Shown: positions 42,146 to 51,534, counted from the first letter of the stretch. The stretch: 64,000 nt of DNA from an uncultured Bacteroidia bacterium (GCA_902785825.1 CACZZZ010000006.1:62001-126000), one strand, 5' to 3'. Notes: generated by a model not told the origin, from the letters alone. Numbers and translations: made by a program.

Positions 42146-45100
42146 ATGGCTGTATCAGGCATATTAAGAAAAATATTCGGCTCCAAGTCCGATCGTGACA
42201 TGAAGTTGATAAGACCTGTCCTGGACAAGGTCCTGGCGGCTTATCCCGCGATAGACGCCCTGTCTAACGACGAGTTGAGGGCAAAGTCCCAGGCGCTGAG
42301 GGAGAAACTCCGCGAGTGCGAGGCCCCTTTTGAGAAAAGGATAGAGGAAATCAAGGTTAAGCTCGGGGAAGATATTCCTGTCTCCGAGAAGGAACAGCTC
42401 GCCACCGAATCCGACAAGCTGGTCAAGGAAGAGGATGAGGAGATCGAGAAGACTTTGGAAGAGATTCTTCCTGAGGCCTTCGCTATCATGAAGTCCACCG
42501 CCCGCAGGTTCAAGGAGAACGAGACCATAGTGGTCGAGGCTACCCAGTTCGACAAGGATCTCAGTATCAACCACGACTTCGTCACGATCGAGGGCGACAA
42601 GGCTATTTATCAAAACCACTGGATGGCAGGAGGAAACGAGATCACCTGGGACATGGTCCACTATGACGTCCAGCTGATCGGAGGTATCGTCCTGAACGGA
42701 AGGGTTAAGTCCAACAAGGATCAGATGGGCTGCATCGCCGAGATGGCCACCGGTGAGGGAAAGACCCTCGTGGCGACTCTCCCGGTGTTCCTGAACGCCC
42801 TGGCAGGCAAGGGAGTCCACGTCGTGACTGTCAACGACTACCTCTCCAAGCGAGACTCCGAGTGGATGGGTCCCCTGTACATGTTCCATGGCCTGTCCGT
42901 GGACTGCATCGACAAGCACGAGCCCAACAGTGACGCCCGTAAGAGAGCTTACAACTGCGACATCACCTTCGGTACCAACAATGAGTTCGGTTTCGATTAC
43001 CTTAGGGACAATATGGCCGTCAATATGAACGACCTCGTGCAGCGGAAGCACCATTACGCCATCGTCGATGAGGTTGACTCCGTGTTGATCGACGACGCCC
43101 GTACCCCTTTGATCATATCCGGACCTGTTGCCAAGGCCGAGGATGACGAGCAGTACATCGAGTACAGACCTTATGTCGAGAGCCTGTACCAGAAGCAGCG
43201 CGTCCTTGTTAACCAGGTTCTCAACGACGCCAAGAAAGCTATCGCCGCCGGCAAGATGGATGAGGGAGGAATGCTCTTGTTCCGCGCGTACAAGGGTTTG
43301 CCTAAGTATCAGCCACTCATCAAGTTCCTTAGCGAGCAGGGAATGAAGGCCCTCATGCAGAAAGCGGAGAACTTCTACCTCCAGGACAATGAGAGCCAGA
43401 TGCACATCGTGACCGACGAGCTTTATTTCGTTATCAGCGAGCAGCAGCACTCGGTCGATATGACCGATAAGGGTCACGACGCCCTGGCGAATTCGGTCTC
43501 TGATCCGGATTTCTTCGTCCTTCCCGACATGGGCAGCAAGATCGCCGACATCAAGAAGGATGAGAGCCTGACTCCGGAGCAGAAGCAGGAGGCCCAGGAC
43601 AAGCTCATGGAGGAGTATTCCCTCAAGAGCGAGAGGGTCCATGCCATGATCCAGCTCCTGAAGGCTTACGCCATGTTCCAGAAGGATGTTGACTATGTCG
43701 TCATCGACAACAAGGTCAAGATCGTTGATGAGCAGACAGGCCGTATCATGGAGGGACGCCGCTGGAGCGACGGTCTCCACCAGGCTGTCGAGGCCAAGGA
43801 AAACGTGAAGGTCGAGGCCGCGACGCAGACCTTCGCCACCATCACTCTCCAGAACTACTTCAGGATGTACCACAAGCTGGCCGGTATGACCGGTACGGCT
43901 GAGACGGAGGCCGGAGAGTTCTGGTCCATCTACAAGCTGGACGTGGTTGTGATTCCGACCAACCGCCCTGTCATCAGGGACGATCAGGATGATCTCATCT
44001 ACAAGACCAAGAAAGCCAAGTACCAGGCTGTCATCAATAAGATCCAGGAGCTGACTGAGAAGGGGAGACCAGTCCTCGTAGGTACGACGGACGTGGAGAC
44101 TTCAGAGCTCCTCAGCCGTATGCTCCGTATCCGCGGAATCAAGCATAACGTCCTGAACGCGAAGGAGCACGCCAGGGAGGCGGAGATTGTCGCCCAGGCC
44201 GGTCAGAAGGGCAATGTCACCATCGCCACCAACATGGCTGGCCGTGGAACCGACATCAAGCTGGCTCCTGAGGTCAAGGAAGCAGGTGGTCTCGCCATCA
44301 TCGGTACAGAACGCCACGACAGCCGCCGAGTGGATCGTCAGCTGCGAGGCCGCGCGGGCCGTCAGGGAGATCCGGGATCTTCTGAGTTCTACATCTCTCT
44401 TGAGGATAAGCTCATGCGCCTGTTCGGGTCTGAGAGGATCGCTGGAGTGGTTGATAAGCTCGGCATGGCGGACGATGAGGCCCTTGTCAACGGGATGCTC
44501 TCCAAGTCTATCGAGAATGCCCAGAAGAAGGTCGAGGAGAACAACTTCGGAATCCGTAAGAGACTCCTTGAATATGACGACGTGATGAACTACCAGAGGG
44601 AGGCGGTTTATGCCCGCAGGCGCAACGCGCTCTCCGGTGAGAGGATCGAGATCGATGTCCAGAACATGATGATCGACTCATCCGACTTGATCGCCGGTCG
44701 TTCCGAGGGCATGTCTTATCAGGCTTTTGAGGAATATGTGATGGGCCAGATGTCCATCGATCTCGGTTTCGACGAGGCGTTCTACTCCGGGGCCAAGCAG
44801 GAAGACATCGCGGACGCCCTCTGTAAGCACATGCAGGAGGTGTATGACCGTAGGATGAATACCCTGGCTGAAAAGGTCTATCCTTTCATCAAGCAGATAT
44901 TCGAGAAGCAGGGGAGCATGTACCAGAACATCGCCATCCCGATCTCGGACGGCCGGAAGATGTTGACCCTCAGCGTCAATCTTGAGAAAGCGTACAACAC
45001 CCAGGGCAAGGAGATCGCGAAGGCGCTCAGCCGCACCATAATCCTCTATCAGATCGATGAGCATTGGAAGCAGCATCTGAGGGAGATGGATGATCTCCGT

Positions 45101-45451
45101 ACCAGTGTCCAGAACGCCGCTTACGAGCAGAAGGATCCTCTTGTGGTCTATAAACTCGAGAGCTACAACCTCTTCGCCTCCATGCTGGAGGATCTTAACA
45201 AGGATGTGCTTTCATTCCTCCTGAGGGCTTTCGTGCCTCTAAGGGATGAGAATGAGGCTCGTCCGGCCCAGGCCCCGAGGCGCAGAACCGACATGAGCCA
45301 GATGCAGACTCGCCGCAATGATCTCGTGACGAACGGTGAGCAGAAGGCCAACGCTCCGGTGCATGTTGAGAAGAAGGTAGGAAGGAATGATCCTTGCCCT
45401 TGCGGCTCAGGGAAAAAGTACAAGAACTGCCATGGCGCCGGTCTTGTATAG
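42146..45451 (+). CDS. secA: Preprotein translocase ATPase SecA
   Basis: This 1101-residue motor pushes secretory proteins through SecYEG. Walker A is ATGEGKT at 201-207, with [19 protein letters not shown] for the DEAD-like Walker [13 protein letters not shown] and [16 protein letters not shown] for the helicase part. The zinc-binding C-terminus [14 protein letters not shown] binds SecB or ribosomes. It is longer than E. coli SecA, as usual in Bacteroidota, from insertions around 60-110 and 345-440. Its promoter has an unusual inverted repeat. Confidence 0.98.
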   Translation: MAVSGILRKIFGSKSDRDMKLIRPVLDKVLAAYPAIDALSNDELRAKSQALREKLRECEAPFEKRIEEIKVKLGEDIPVSEKEQLATESDKLVKEEDEEIEKTLEEILPEAFAIMKSTARRFKENETIVVEATQFDKDLSINHDFVTIEGDKAIYQNHWMAGGNEITWDMVHYDVQLIGGIVLNGRVKSNKDQMGCIAEMATGEGKTLVATLPVFLNALAGKGVHVVTVNDYLSKRDSEWMGPLYMFHGLSVDCIDKHEPNSDARKRAYNCDITFGTNNEFGFDYLRDNMAVNMNDLVQRKHHYAIVDEVDSVLIDDARTPLIISGPVAKAEDDEQYIEYRPYVESLYQKQRVLVNQVLNDAKKAIAAGKMDEGGMLLFRAYKGLPKYQPLIKFLSEQGMKALMQKAENFYLQDNESQMHIVTDELYFVISEQQHSVDMTDKGHDALANSVSDPDFFVLPDMGSKIADIKKDESLTPEQKQEAQDKLMEEYSLKSERVHAMIQLLKAYAMFQKDVDYVVIDNKVKIVDEQTGRIMEGRRWSDGLHQAVEAKENVKVEAATQTFATITLQNYFRMYHKLAGMTGTAETEAGEFWSIYKLDVVVIPTNRPVIRDDQDDLIYKTKKAKYQAVINKIQELTEKGRPVLVGTTDVETSELLSRMLRIRGIKHNVLNAKEHAREAEIVAQAGQKGNVTIATNMAGRGTDIKLAPEVKEAGGLAIIGTERHDSRRVDRQLRGRAGRQGDPGSSEFYISLEDKLMRLFGSERIAGVVDKLGMADDEALVNGMLSKSIENAQKKVEENNFGIRKRLLEYDDVMNYQREAVYARRRNALSGERIEIDVQNMMIDSSDLIAGRSEGMSYQAFEEYVMGQMSIDLGFDEAFYSGAKQEDIADALCKHMQEVYDRRMNTLAEKVYPFIKQIFEKQGSMYQNIAIPISDGRKMLTLSVNLEKAYNTQGKEIAKALSRTIILYQIDEHWKQHLREMDDLRTSVQNAAYEQKDPLVVYKLESYNLFASMLEDLNKDVLSFLLRAFVPLRDENEARPAQAPRRRTDMSQMQTRRNDLVTNGEQKANAPVHVEKKVGRNDPCPCGSGKKYKNCHGAGLV

Positions 45452-45476
45452 AATGTTTATGAATATTAATAATTAA

Positions 45477-45995
45477 ATGATAAATAAAGATATGGCATCG
45501 AATTACGACAGGTCCGGCGACTCGGTTGGAGTCAACGACGTGAGCCGAATCTCCGCGGGCTCGACAATCAAAGGAGAGATCACTTCTCCGAACGACATCA
45601 GGATAGACGGTAGTTTCGAGGGTAAGATAGTCTCGCAGGCCAAGGTTGTGGTCGGCGAGAAGGCCGTTATCAAAGGCGATATCGTCTGCTCAAGCTGCGA
45701 TTTCTGGGGCAAGATAGAGGGCAATTTCTATGTGAAGGACACTCTCAGCCTCAAGGACACTTGCGTGGTAACTGGCGACCTTCATATCAGGAGGCTCCAG
45801 GTTGATCTTGACGCTACTTTCAATGGCAATTGCAAGATGATCACTGAAAGTGAGTTCAATCAGCTGACCACAGGGGAGCGCCCTTCAATGTATGACATCC
45901 CCGAGCCTGAGGAAGAGGATGACACTTATAAGGTTGTCTCATCCAATCCTTCTCCGTTCTCAGTTCCTGCCGGAAACGATATTCCTGAGGCTTAA
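45477..45995 (+). CDS. Bactofilin
   Basis: This 172-residue protein has a right-handed beta-helix built of short repeats (STIKGEITSPNDIRIDGSFEGKI, VVVGEKAVIKGDIVCSSCDFWGKIEGN), the bactofilin domain (residues about 25-125), and a disordered acidic tail. Bactofilins polymerise into membrane-associated filaments involved in cell shape or polarity. The start could be 45477 or the Met at 45492. It follows secA by 25 bp. Confidence 0.9.
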   Translation: MINKDMASNYDRSGDSVGVNDVSRISAGSTIKGEITSPNDIRIDGSFEGKIVSQAKVVVGEKAVIKGDIVCSSCDFWGKIEGNFYVKDTLSLKDTCVVTGDLHIRRLQVDLDATFNGNCKMITESEFNQLTTGERPSMYDIPEPEEEDDTYKVVSSNPSPFSVPAGNDIPEA

Positions 45996-46012
45996 GATAT
46001 ATCTTAAGGATA

Positions 46013-46135
46013 TTATTCTATCCCTCCGCCCAAAGCCTGGTACAAGGCTATCTTGGCGGAGGTTATTGATTGCAGGTCACTGATTATTCCTAACTCAGCG
46101 TTCAGCTGGGGCTTGGGCCGTCTCCTTTTGGTTTC
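46013..46135 (-). pseudogene. Remnant of a TolC/NodT-type efflux outer-membrane gene
   Basis: The minus strand from 46114 to 46013 encodes LNAELGIISDLQSITSAKIA followed by LYQALGGGIE and a stop. This is the C-terminal helix and the conserved ALGGG end of RND-type outer-membrane efflux proteins. Going upstream, an in-frame TGA appears at 46136-46138 and no further similarity is visible, so only the tail is left. The rest of the gene and its RND partners are absent here. Confidence 0.55.
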
Positions 46136-46810
46136 TCATCCTGGTCCAAAAGCAGCCTATCGACGGCCATGTTAAGGGGAAATGTGGAGTATTAACAAAA
46201 ATGTTATAATATAAAACATTTTTGTTTTATTTATTATTAGGAAGCCAATTTTGTTGGTAGTGGTTTCGGGATGTGTAGCACTGTAAGGCATCTGGACAAG
46301 CTTTACCCCGACTTTGGGGCTGATGTCAATAGACCCTCCAGTAATCTTTTTGCAAGTATCTGATTACTAATCGATTACGCAGGACGTTCTGGAAGGCCGG
46401 CCGCTATTTCTCCGGGTCTTCCGTCTAATTTAATGGAAATGTCTGACTGTCAGTTTGTTACAATACGAATTATGGAAGGCCTTTTGTATCGTCCTGAAAG
46501 CATGCTTACCCAAAACTCAATGTTTTGTTTAGGCACAACAATGCTCGTTTGAGCCCCTCCTTTATCTTGAGTTTTTGGGTGGAGTGAAGGAGGTGACCGG
46601 ACAGCCTTCGCTGATGTTGCCCAGGATAAGAGCCACAGTCTTTAAAATGGATAATGCGATGATGTTTTACAAACCAAGGGCAGGGTTAAATGCCTTGCAT
46701 GGCGTTACATGGGCGATTCGGTTGCGTAGACCCCTGTTTCGAAGCGGGGGTTCGCGGGAGAATGTGGCTTCCAGGGGACTGGATGACACTTTGCTCTGCC
46801 CTTGGTTTGC

Positions 46811-46834
46811 AGATTCTTCGCTTCGCTCAGAATG
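46811..46834 (-). repeat. REP-like repeat, degenerate copy
   Basis: AGATTCTTCGCTTCGCTCAG followed by AATG matches, in the opposite orientation, the arm of the repeats at 42058 and 49702. Confidence 0.55.
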
Positions 46835-46895
46835 CAGATTATCCACATACTGTGGACTTGGTCGGTATAAACGCTGCGGAAGTATTCCGCAAGCA

Positions 46896-46924
46896 AAAAA
46901 TCCAGCCACTATGGCTGGATTTTT
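46896..46924 (-). terminator. Strong hairpin next to the truncated tRNA-Gly copy
   Basis: AAAAATCCAGCCA (46896-46908) pairs perfectly with TGGCTGGATTTTT (46912-46924) around a 3-nt loop. Its position relative to the tRNA fragment at 46928 mirrors that of the terminator at 47072-47100 relative to the intact tRNA-Gly. Confidence 0.75.
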
Positions 46925-46927
46925 CTG

Positions 46928-46948
46928 CGAGCGGAATACGAGATTCGA
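46928..46948 (-). pseudogene. 3' fragment of tRNA-Gly
   Basis: These 21 nt are identical to 47107-47127, the T-loop, 3' acceptor strand and flank of tRNA-Gly(CCC). Upstream of the shared part (46949 onward) the sequence turns into unrelated GC palindromes, so no tRNA can fold. Confidence 0.65.
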
Positions 46949-47071
46949 GCCCGAGGCTGCGCCTCGGCCAAACTTGCGCCTTCAACGTTACCCCCGCCGC
47001 CTGGAAGGCGGCTGCCCCTCGGGGGCTATGAGGGTCGCTCGGCCGAACCATCGTACCGCTCTATGTAAACC

Positions 47072-47100
47072 AAAAGATAGCCGAATTTCGGCTATCTTTT
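47072..47100 (-). terminator. Terminator of the tRNA/rplS transcript
   Basis: AAAAGATAGCCGAA (47072-47085) pairs with TTCGGCTATCTTTT (47087-47100) 8 bp after the end of tRNA-Gly. It would end a transcript running rplS, tRNA-Arg, tRNA-Gly. Confidence 0.8.
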
Positions 47101-47108
47101 AGTTTCCG

Positions 47109-47181
47109 AGCGGAATACGAGATTCGAACTCGCGACCCTCAGCTTGGGAAGCTGATGCTCTACCAACTGAGCTAATTCCGC
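47109..47181 (-). tRNA. tRNA-Gly (CCC)
   Basis: A complete cloverleaf of 73 nt: acceptor GCGGAAT/ATTCCGC, D stem GCTC/GAGC, anticodon stem TCAGC/GCTGA with loop TTCCCAA (anticodon CCC), T stem GCGAG/CTCGT with loop TTCGAAT. The discriminator is T. CCA is not encoded. Confidence 0.95.
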
Positions 47182-47188
47182 AAAGTAG

Positions 47189-47262
47189 TGATCCCCACAG
47201 GATTCAAACCTGTAACCTTCTGATCCGTAGTCAGATGCTCTATTCAGTTGAGCTAGGGGACC
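47189..47262 (-). tRNA. tRNA-Arg (ACG)
   Basis: A complete cloverleaf of 74 nt: acceptor GGTCCCC/GGGGATC, anticodon stem TCTGA/TCAGA with loop CTACGGA (anticodon ACG, to be edited to ICG), T stem ACAGG/CCTGT with loop TTTGAAT, discriminator A. CCA is not encoded. It sits 7 bp from tRNA-Gly and 7 bp from the rplS stop. Confidence 0.95.
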
Positions 47263-47269
47263 AATCTTT

Positions 47270-47656
47270 CTATTCGGCAGCGGCCTCTTTCTTTACGGCG
47301 TTGAACTTGCGCTCCTTGATCCTGGCCTTCTTACCGGACAGGTTGCGGAGGTAGAAGATTCTAGCCCTGCGGACCTTACCGACCTTGTTCAGCTCGATGT
47401 TCTCGATGAACGGTGACTGGAAGGGGAAAATCCTCTCGACACCGATGCCACCGGAAACCTTGCGTACGGTGAACGTCCTTGTGGTAGGGGTAGCGCCCCT
47501 CTCCTGGATGACAACGCCCCTGAAGTTCTGGAGCCTTTCCTTGTCACCTTCCTTGATCCTATAAGTGACGGTGATAGTGTCACCGGCCTTGAACTTAGGA
47601 TAGGTAGCAACTTTCTCGTTAGCGAAAGATTGCTCAACAATTTTCATTAAATCCAT
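47270..47656 (-). CDS. rplS: 50S ribosomal protein L19
   Basis: This 128-residue protein (the alternative Met at position 4 is possible) has L19 motifs [50 protein letters not shown] and [23 protein letters not shown]. It sits at the 30S-50S interface. Two tRNA genes follow within 7 bp and are probably processed from the same transcript. Confidence 0.97.
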   Translation of the reverse strand: MDLMKIVEQSFANEKVATYPKFKAGDTITVTYRIKEGDKERLQNFRGVVIQERGATPTTRTFTVRKVSGGIGVERIFPFQSPFIENIELNKVGKVRRARIFYLRNLSGKKARIKERKFNAVKKEAAAE

Positions 47657-47730
47657 CTCTCAATACTTTTATCGCAACATTACGCACATCTGATAACGAC
47701 CCGCAAGAGGTTGCCTTAATTTTCGGACTG

Positions 47731-47760
47731 CAAAAGTACTAATATTTTCGCAATCACAAA
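47731..47760 (-). promoter_or_regulatory. rplS promoter
   Basis: The minus strand has TTTG (47757-47760) and TACTTTTG (47731-47738) 18 bp apart. The leader would be about 70 nt, longer than usual here, which leaves room for ribosomal-protein control. Confidence 0.55.
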
Positions 47761-47778
47761 ACTTTTTTCACCAAATCT

Positions 47779-48969
47779 TTAAAAAATATCCTTGATCTTG
47801 TCAAAAACGGCTTTGTCTTCCCTGGACGGATCCGGCGTGAACGACCTGCTGGCCCTCATGTTCTGCAGGGCGGCCTGCTCATCTCTTGAGAGTTTCTTAG
47901 GTATCCACACCAGGATTTTGACGTACATGTCACCGGTACCGCTCCCGTAACCGCTTACAGCCGGGAGACCCTTGCCCCTCAGCCTAACGACGGCCCCGGA
48001 CTGTGTGCCGGGATCGACTTTCACCTTATATGATCCGTCGAGGCAGGGGACCGTGATCTCGGTACCCAGGATAGCGTCCGTTACTGAGATCATTGTGGTA
48101 TAGAACAGGTTGTTGCCATCACGTTTGAGGTTGGAGTGGGCGACTTCCTCGATTATCACGAGAAGATCTCCGTTGACTCCGTTGTGGGGAGCCGCATGAC
48201 CCTCTCCGCGGATAGTGAGCTGCATGCCGTCCTCAACTCCCGCCGGGATCTTGACTTTGACGGTCTCTTTCTTACGCACCAGACCGGTTCCGCCGCAAGT
48301 ACGGCAAGGATTAGTGACGATTTTCCCCTCACCACCGCACTGGGGGCAGGTTGAATATGTCATGGTCCTCCCGAACAGGGTGCTTGTCACATGTTGGACC
48401 TGTCCTGCGCCCTTGCAGGTGGGGCAGGTCTTTATGTCGGACTGGTTCTTGGTTCCTCGCCCGCCACAGTCGGGGCAGGGACGATTACGCTCGATGGTGA
48501 TCTCTTTCTCAACACCTTTGGCTATTTCCTCGAGGGTAAGGCGGACTCTCGTGCGGATGTCCCGTCCTTTATAAACACGGGTCTGAGTGCGGCCTGAGCC
48601 GGATCCACCGAAGCCGCTGAATCCTCCGAAACCTCCTCCAAAGCCGCCGAAGCCGCCTCCGAACAGGTCTCTCAAAATGTCCTCAAGGTTGCCGAAACCG
48701 CCGCTGAAATCAGGTCCCGCCTGTCCGTCAACCCCGGCGAAGCCGAACTGGTCGTACCTGGCCTTCTTGTCGGGATCGCTGAGCACTGAATATGCCTCGG
48801 AGGCCTCCTTGAATTTCTCCTCGGCGGTCTTTTTCTCGGCGTCAGTGCCTTCAACCCAACGGTCGGGATGCCATTTCATGGCAGCCTTCCTGTAGGCCAG
48901 CTTTATCTCGTCGGCAGTGGCGTTCTTGCCGATTCCGAGTACCTCGTAGTAATCTCTTTTATCTGCCAT
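47779..48969 (-). CDS. dnaJ: Chaperone DnaJ
   Basis: This 396-residue co-chaperone stimulates DnaK. The J domain has HPD at 34-36, then a G/F-rich linker (residues about 75-130) and four zinc motifs CPDCGGRG, CPTCKGAG, CPQCGGEG and CRTCGGTG, followed by the C-terminal substrate domains. grpE lies 14 bp upstream in the same operon. Confidence 0.97.
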   Translation of the reverse strand: MADKRDYYEVLGIGKNATADEIKLAYRKAAMKWHPDRWVEGTDAEKKTAEEKFKEASEAYSVLSDPDKKARYDQFGFAGVDGQAGPDFSGGFGNLEDILRDLFGGGFGGFGGGFGGFSGFGGSGSGRTQTRVYKGRDIRTRVRLTLEEIAKGVEKEITIERNRPCPDCGGRGTKNQSDIKTCPTCKGAGQVQHVTSTLFGRTMTYSTCPQCGGEGKIVTNPCRTCGGTGLVRKKETVKVKIPAGVEDGMQLTIRGEGHAAPHNGVNGDLLVIIEEVAHSNLKRDGNNLFYTTMISVTDAILGTEITVPCLDGSYKVKVDPGTQSGAVVRLRGKGLPAVSGYGSGTGDMYVKILVWIPKKLSRDEQAALQNMRASRSFTPDPSREDKAVFDKIKDIF

Positions 48970-48983
48970 ATTCTCTTAATCTC

Positions 48984-49571
48984 CTATATTCCGACCACGA
49001 CCTTGGCGTAGCGGATCACTTTCCCGGACAGGGTGTAGCCGGTCTGGACCACGTCGAACACCTTGCCCTTCTTATCCTCCTCGGCTACAGGCATCTGGGC
49101 CACGGCCTCGTGGAAGTCCGTGTCGAACTTCTCGTCCTTGGCCTTGATTATCTCAAGCCCCTTTGTCTTCAGGAAGGACATAAGTTTGTTGTATATCAGC
49201 TCGGTACCTTCAACGGCGACTTTGTCGTCGGCGTCGTTGAGCATTTTCATGGCTCTCTCGCAGTCATCCAGAACCGGAAGAAGTCCTTTGATAATGTCGG
49301 CGGAAGCGGTACTGACAAGTTCAAGTTTGGCCTCGGCGGAATGCCTGCGGAAGTTCTCGAAATCCGCCATCAGACGGATGTAGTCGTCTTTCTCCTTGGC
49401 AACGCTCGCCTTCAGTTCCTCGTTCTCTTTCTTCAGTTTCTCCAGAACCTCCTCATCCTGAGGGACTTCCTTCTTGACTTCCTTCTTGACTTCCTTCTTG
49501 ACTTCCTTCTCTACTTTCTTTTCGGTTTTCTCTTCCTTTATTTCTGTGTTTTTCTTCTTGCTCATAGCCAT
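48984..49571 (-). CDS. grpE: Nucleotide exchange factor GrpE
   Basis: The ATG at 49571 gives 195 residues; the in-frame TTG at 49613 lies upstream of the promoter box and is rejected. The charged N-terminus holds a tandem KKEV repeat made of 12-bp units (about 49470-49520). Then come the coiled coil (EVLEKLKKENEELKASVAKEKDDY), the GrpE head (MADFENFRRH, LLPVLDDCERAM) and the VVQTGYTLSGKVIRYAKVVV end. It ejects ADP from DnaK. Confidence 0.96.
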   Translation of the reverse strand: MAMSKKKNTEIKEEKTEKKVEKEVKKEVKKEVKKEVPQDEEVLEKLKKENEELKASVAKEKDDYIRLMADFENFRRHSAEAKLELVSTASADIIKGLLPVLDDCERAMKMLNDADDKVAVEGTELIYNKLMSFLKTKGLEIIKAKDEKFDTDFHEAVAQMPVAEEDKKGKVFDVVQTGYTLSGKVIRYAKVVVGI

Positions 49572-49589
49572 TATCCTTAAAAACGACTG

Positions 49590-49597
49590 CAAAGATA
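49590..49597 (-). promoter_or_regulatory. -7 box of grpE-dnaJ
   Basis: The minus strand reads TATCTTTG, 18 nt before the grpE ATG. No CIRCE-type inverted repeat was seen. Confidence 0.55.
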
Positions 49598-49638
49598 TCA
49601 AATAATCTGCCAACGACGAATCGCTGACAGAATGTCAG

Positions 49639-49728
49639 AAGATTCCTCGTCGGCTTCGCCAGAGATTCTTCGTCGGCTACGCCTCCTCAGAATGACATGA
49701 TTGTCATTCTGAACGAAGTGAAGAATCT
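49639..49728. repeat. REP-like repeat cluster between grpE and the transporter gene
   Basis: Two imperfect copies of AGATTCYTCGTCGGCTWCGCC (49639 and 49662) are followed by a perfect 10-bp palindrome CAGAATGACA/TGTCATTCTG with a 4-nt centre (49688-49711) and the unit TGTCATTCTGAACGAAGTGA (49702 on), which runs to 49728. The end overlaps the transporter stop codon by two bases and may act as its terminator. Confidence 0.75.
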
Positions 49729-51109
49729 ATTCTTTTTTTGTGAGGTATTGCTCTGCCCTGTAGGTGAGTCCCATCAGGAGGATAGAGATGACGCAGGCGG
49801 AGATGAACATGATGAACACCGTGTCGAGGCCTCCGCTCTTCATGACGAATCCCACGAGGATATTGGCCAGCACCGCTGTTCCAAGCACGTAACCAAGGAA
49901 ACCTGTCAGTCCGGCCGCTGTCCCGGCAGCGTTCTTCGGGGCGAGATCCAGGGCCTGGACCCCGATCAGCATGACGGGACCGTAGATGAAGAAACCGATC
50001 GCGATAAGGCACGCGATGATGACCGTCAGGTTGTCAAGGTTTTGCCAATAAATGAATATAGCCACCGCCACCAATGCCATGAACAGCATCGTGGGGAGAG
50101 CCCTGCGCCCACCGAAAACCTTGTCGCTGAGCCAGCCGCAGAACAGGGTGCCAGGGATCGCGGCAAACTCGTAGGCGAAGTACGCCCATCCCGTGCTGGT
50201 GATGTCTATTCCTTTGTCTGTCAATATTTTGGGAGCCCAGTCCAGGCAACCGTAACGAACCATATAGACAAACGCGTTCGCGAAGGCGATGTACCATAGG
50301 AGTTTATTTGAGAGGACGGTCTTGAATATCTCCTTGACAGGAATCACTTCCTCGCTCTTCTCGGAGTAGTGCTTGGCCGCATGGCCTGACCACTTCTCGA
50401 TAGAAGGCAGTCCGAGGGACTGCGGCGTGTCACGGATCATGCAATAAGCGATAATCGCTATCAGGATCGCCACCGCCGCTGGGAAGACGAATGATCCTAT
50501 CAGGAAATAATGGTCGGAATGGGCCCCGTAGAACCAGGATCCGAACCAGACCGCGCCGTAGGTGGCCATGGGCCCCACAAGGGCGCCACCGACATTGTGG
50601 GCGCAGTTCCAGACCGACATCCAAGTGCCTCTCTCCTTGATCGAGAACCAATGGGTCATAACCCTGCCGCAAGGGGGCCAACCCATCCCGTTGAACCAGC
50701 CGACCAGGAAGTTCAGAGCTGACATCAGGGCGATAGCCCAGCCTTTCCGTTCGACTCCGAGCCATTGGACGGGAACAATCATGAAAGCCATCGAGAGGGC
50801 TGCCATGACAAGACCCAGGGGCAGGAATTTGCGGGCGTCACTCCTGTCGGAAATGCTGGCCATCAAGAACTTGGAGAATCCATAAGCGATGGCGTTCATT
50901 GACAGGACGATAGCCAGCTCCTCGGTGTTGAAGCCAAGAGCCTCCAGTCCTGGAATCGCCATGGAGAAATTTTTCCGGACGATATAGAATCCGGCGTAGC
51001 CTATGAATATGCCCAAAAAGACCTGCAAGCGTTTCCTCTTGTAGATCGAATCGACCTCTGGGCCGGTCATTATCTCCTTGTGCGGAGGGGGTGCGAGAAA
51101 GGAACTCAT
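49727..51109 (-). CDS. GlpT/UhpT-family organophosphate:phosphate antiporter
   Basis: The ATG at 51109 gives 460 residues with 12 membrane helices of the MFS OPA family. Diagnostic stretches are YAGFYIVRKNFSMAIP, NAIAYGFSKFLMASISDRS, GWPPCGRVMTHWFSIKERG and WNCAHNVGG. GlpT exchanges glycerol 3-phosphate for phosphate; the organophosphate used here cannot be decided. An upstream start at 51127 is possible. It lies beside no glycerol genes. Confidence 0.87.
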   Translation of the reverse strand: MSSFLAPPPHKEIMTGPEVDSIYKRKRLQVFLGIFIGYAGFYIVRKNFSMAIPGLEALGFNTEELAIVLSMNAIAYGFSKFLMASISDRSDARKFLPLGLVMAALSMAFMIVPVQWLGVERKGWAIALMSALNFLVGWFNGMGWPPCGRVMTHWFSIKERGTWMSVWNCAHNVGGALVGPMATYGAVWFGSWFYGAHSDHYFLIGSFVFPAAVAILIAIIAYCMIRDTPQSLGLPSIEKWSGHAAKHYSEKSEEVIPVKEIFKTVLSNKLLWYIAFANAFVYMVRYGCLDWAPKILTDKGIDITSTGWAYFAYEFAAIPGTLFCGWLSDKVFGGRRALPTMLFMALVAVAIFIYWQNLDNLTVIIACLIAIGFFIYGPVMLIGVQALDLAPKNAAGTAAGLTGFLGYVLGTAVLANILVGFVMKSGGLDTVFIMFISACVISILLMGLTYRAEQYLTKKE

Positions 51110-51159
51110 ATACGCGAATATAATCATTCCGCATGATTTTTACTATATTTACGGTCGCT

Positions 51160-51531
51160 ATGCAAGTATTGGATAATTACGACAAATACCGGAAGTACTT
51201 CTCCGACGACCAGTTCTGGGGAAAACTCAAGAAACTCGCCCGCAAAGCGGGAATCAAGATCGTGTACGCTGCCCTGCTGCTGTACTATGTCCTTCGCAAC
51301 CCGGCGACCCCAAGGGCTGACAGGACAAAGATCATCGGTGCCCTGGGTTACCTTATCCTCCCGGCGGACTTGATCCCGGACTTCCTTCCTGCCGTGGGTT
51401 ATACCGATGACCTCGCCGCGTTGATGTGGGCCTTGTATTCCGTGGCCAGGAACGTCACTCCGGAGTTGAAGATCATGGCCAGGCAGAAGCTCGGGGAGTG
51501 GTTTGAGGATTATGACAACACTGACCTGTAG
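51160..51531 (+). CDS. DUF1232 (YkvA-like) small membrane protein
   Basis: The ATG at 51160 gives 123 residues; a start at 51133 would add nine. The DUF1232 core (IGALGYLILPADLIPDFLPA, TDDLAALMWALYS) is clear, with one or two membrane segments. Its function is unknown. The ABC-F gene starts 4 bp after its stop. Confidence 0.82.
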   Translation: MQVLDNYDKYRKYFSDDQFWGKLKKLARKAGIKIVYAALLLYYVLRNPATPRADRTKIIGALGYLILPADLIPDFLPAVGYTDDLAALMWALYSVARNVTPELKIMARQKLGEWFEDYDNTDL

Positions 51532-51534
51532 CTG

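Larger units (their letters stand above)
46136..47106. other. Gene-poor region with hairpins, REP-like repeat and tRNA remnant
   Basis: I see no convincing gene in this 970 bp. The frames are open by chance and lack family resemblance. A short minus-strand frame at about 46552-46655 (ALSILKTVALILGNISEGCP) might be a degraded coding sequence. At 46183-46193 there is TGTGGAGTATT, the core of the inverted repeats near 2379. Base composition is uneven: AT-rich at 46190-46250 and GC-rich with palindromes at 46940-47040. Confidence 0.5.

Noticed and set aside
42164..43873. 569-codon minus-strand open frame
   Set aside because: It lies wholly antisense to secA. Its composition (Val/Leu/His/Asp-rich) is what C- and G-biased third positions of secA give in the antisense frame, and no family is recognisable.
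46575..47102. 175-codon plus-strand open frame
   Set aside because: It crosses a REP-like repeat, two terminator hairpins and a tRNA fragment. The translation is Arg/Cys-rich without domain resemblance.
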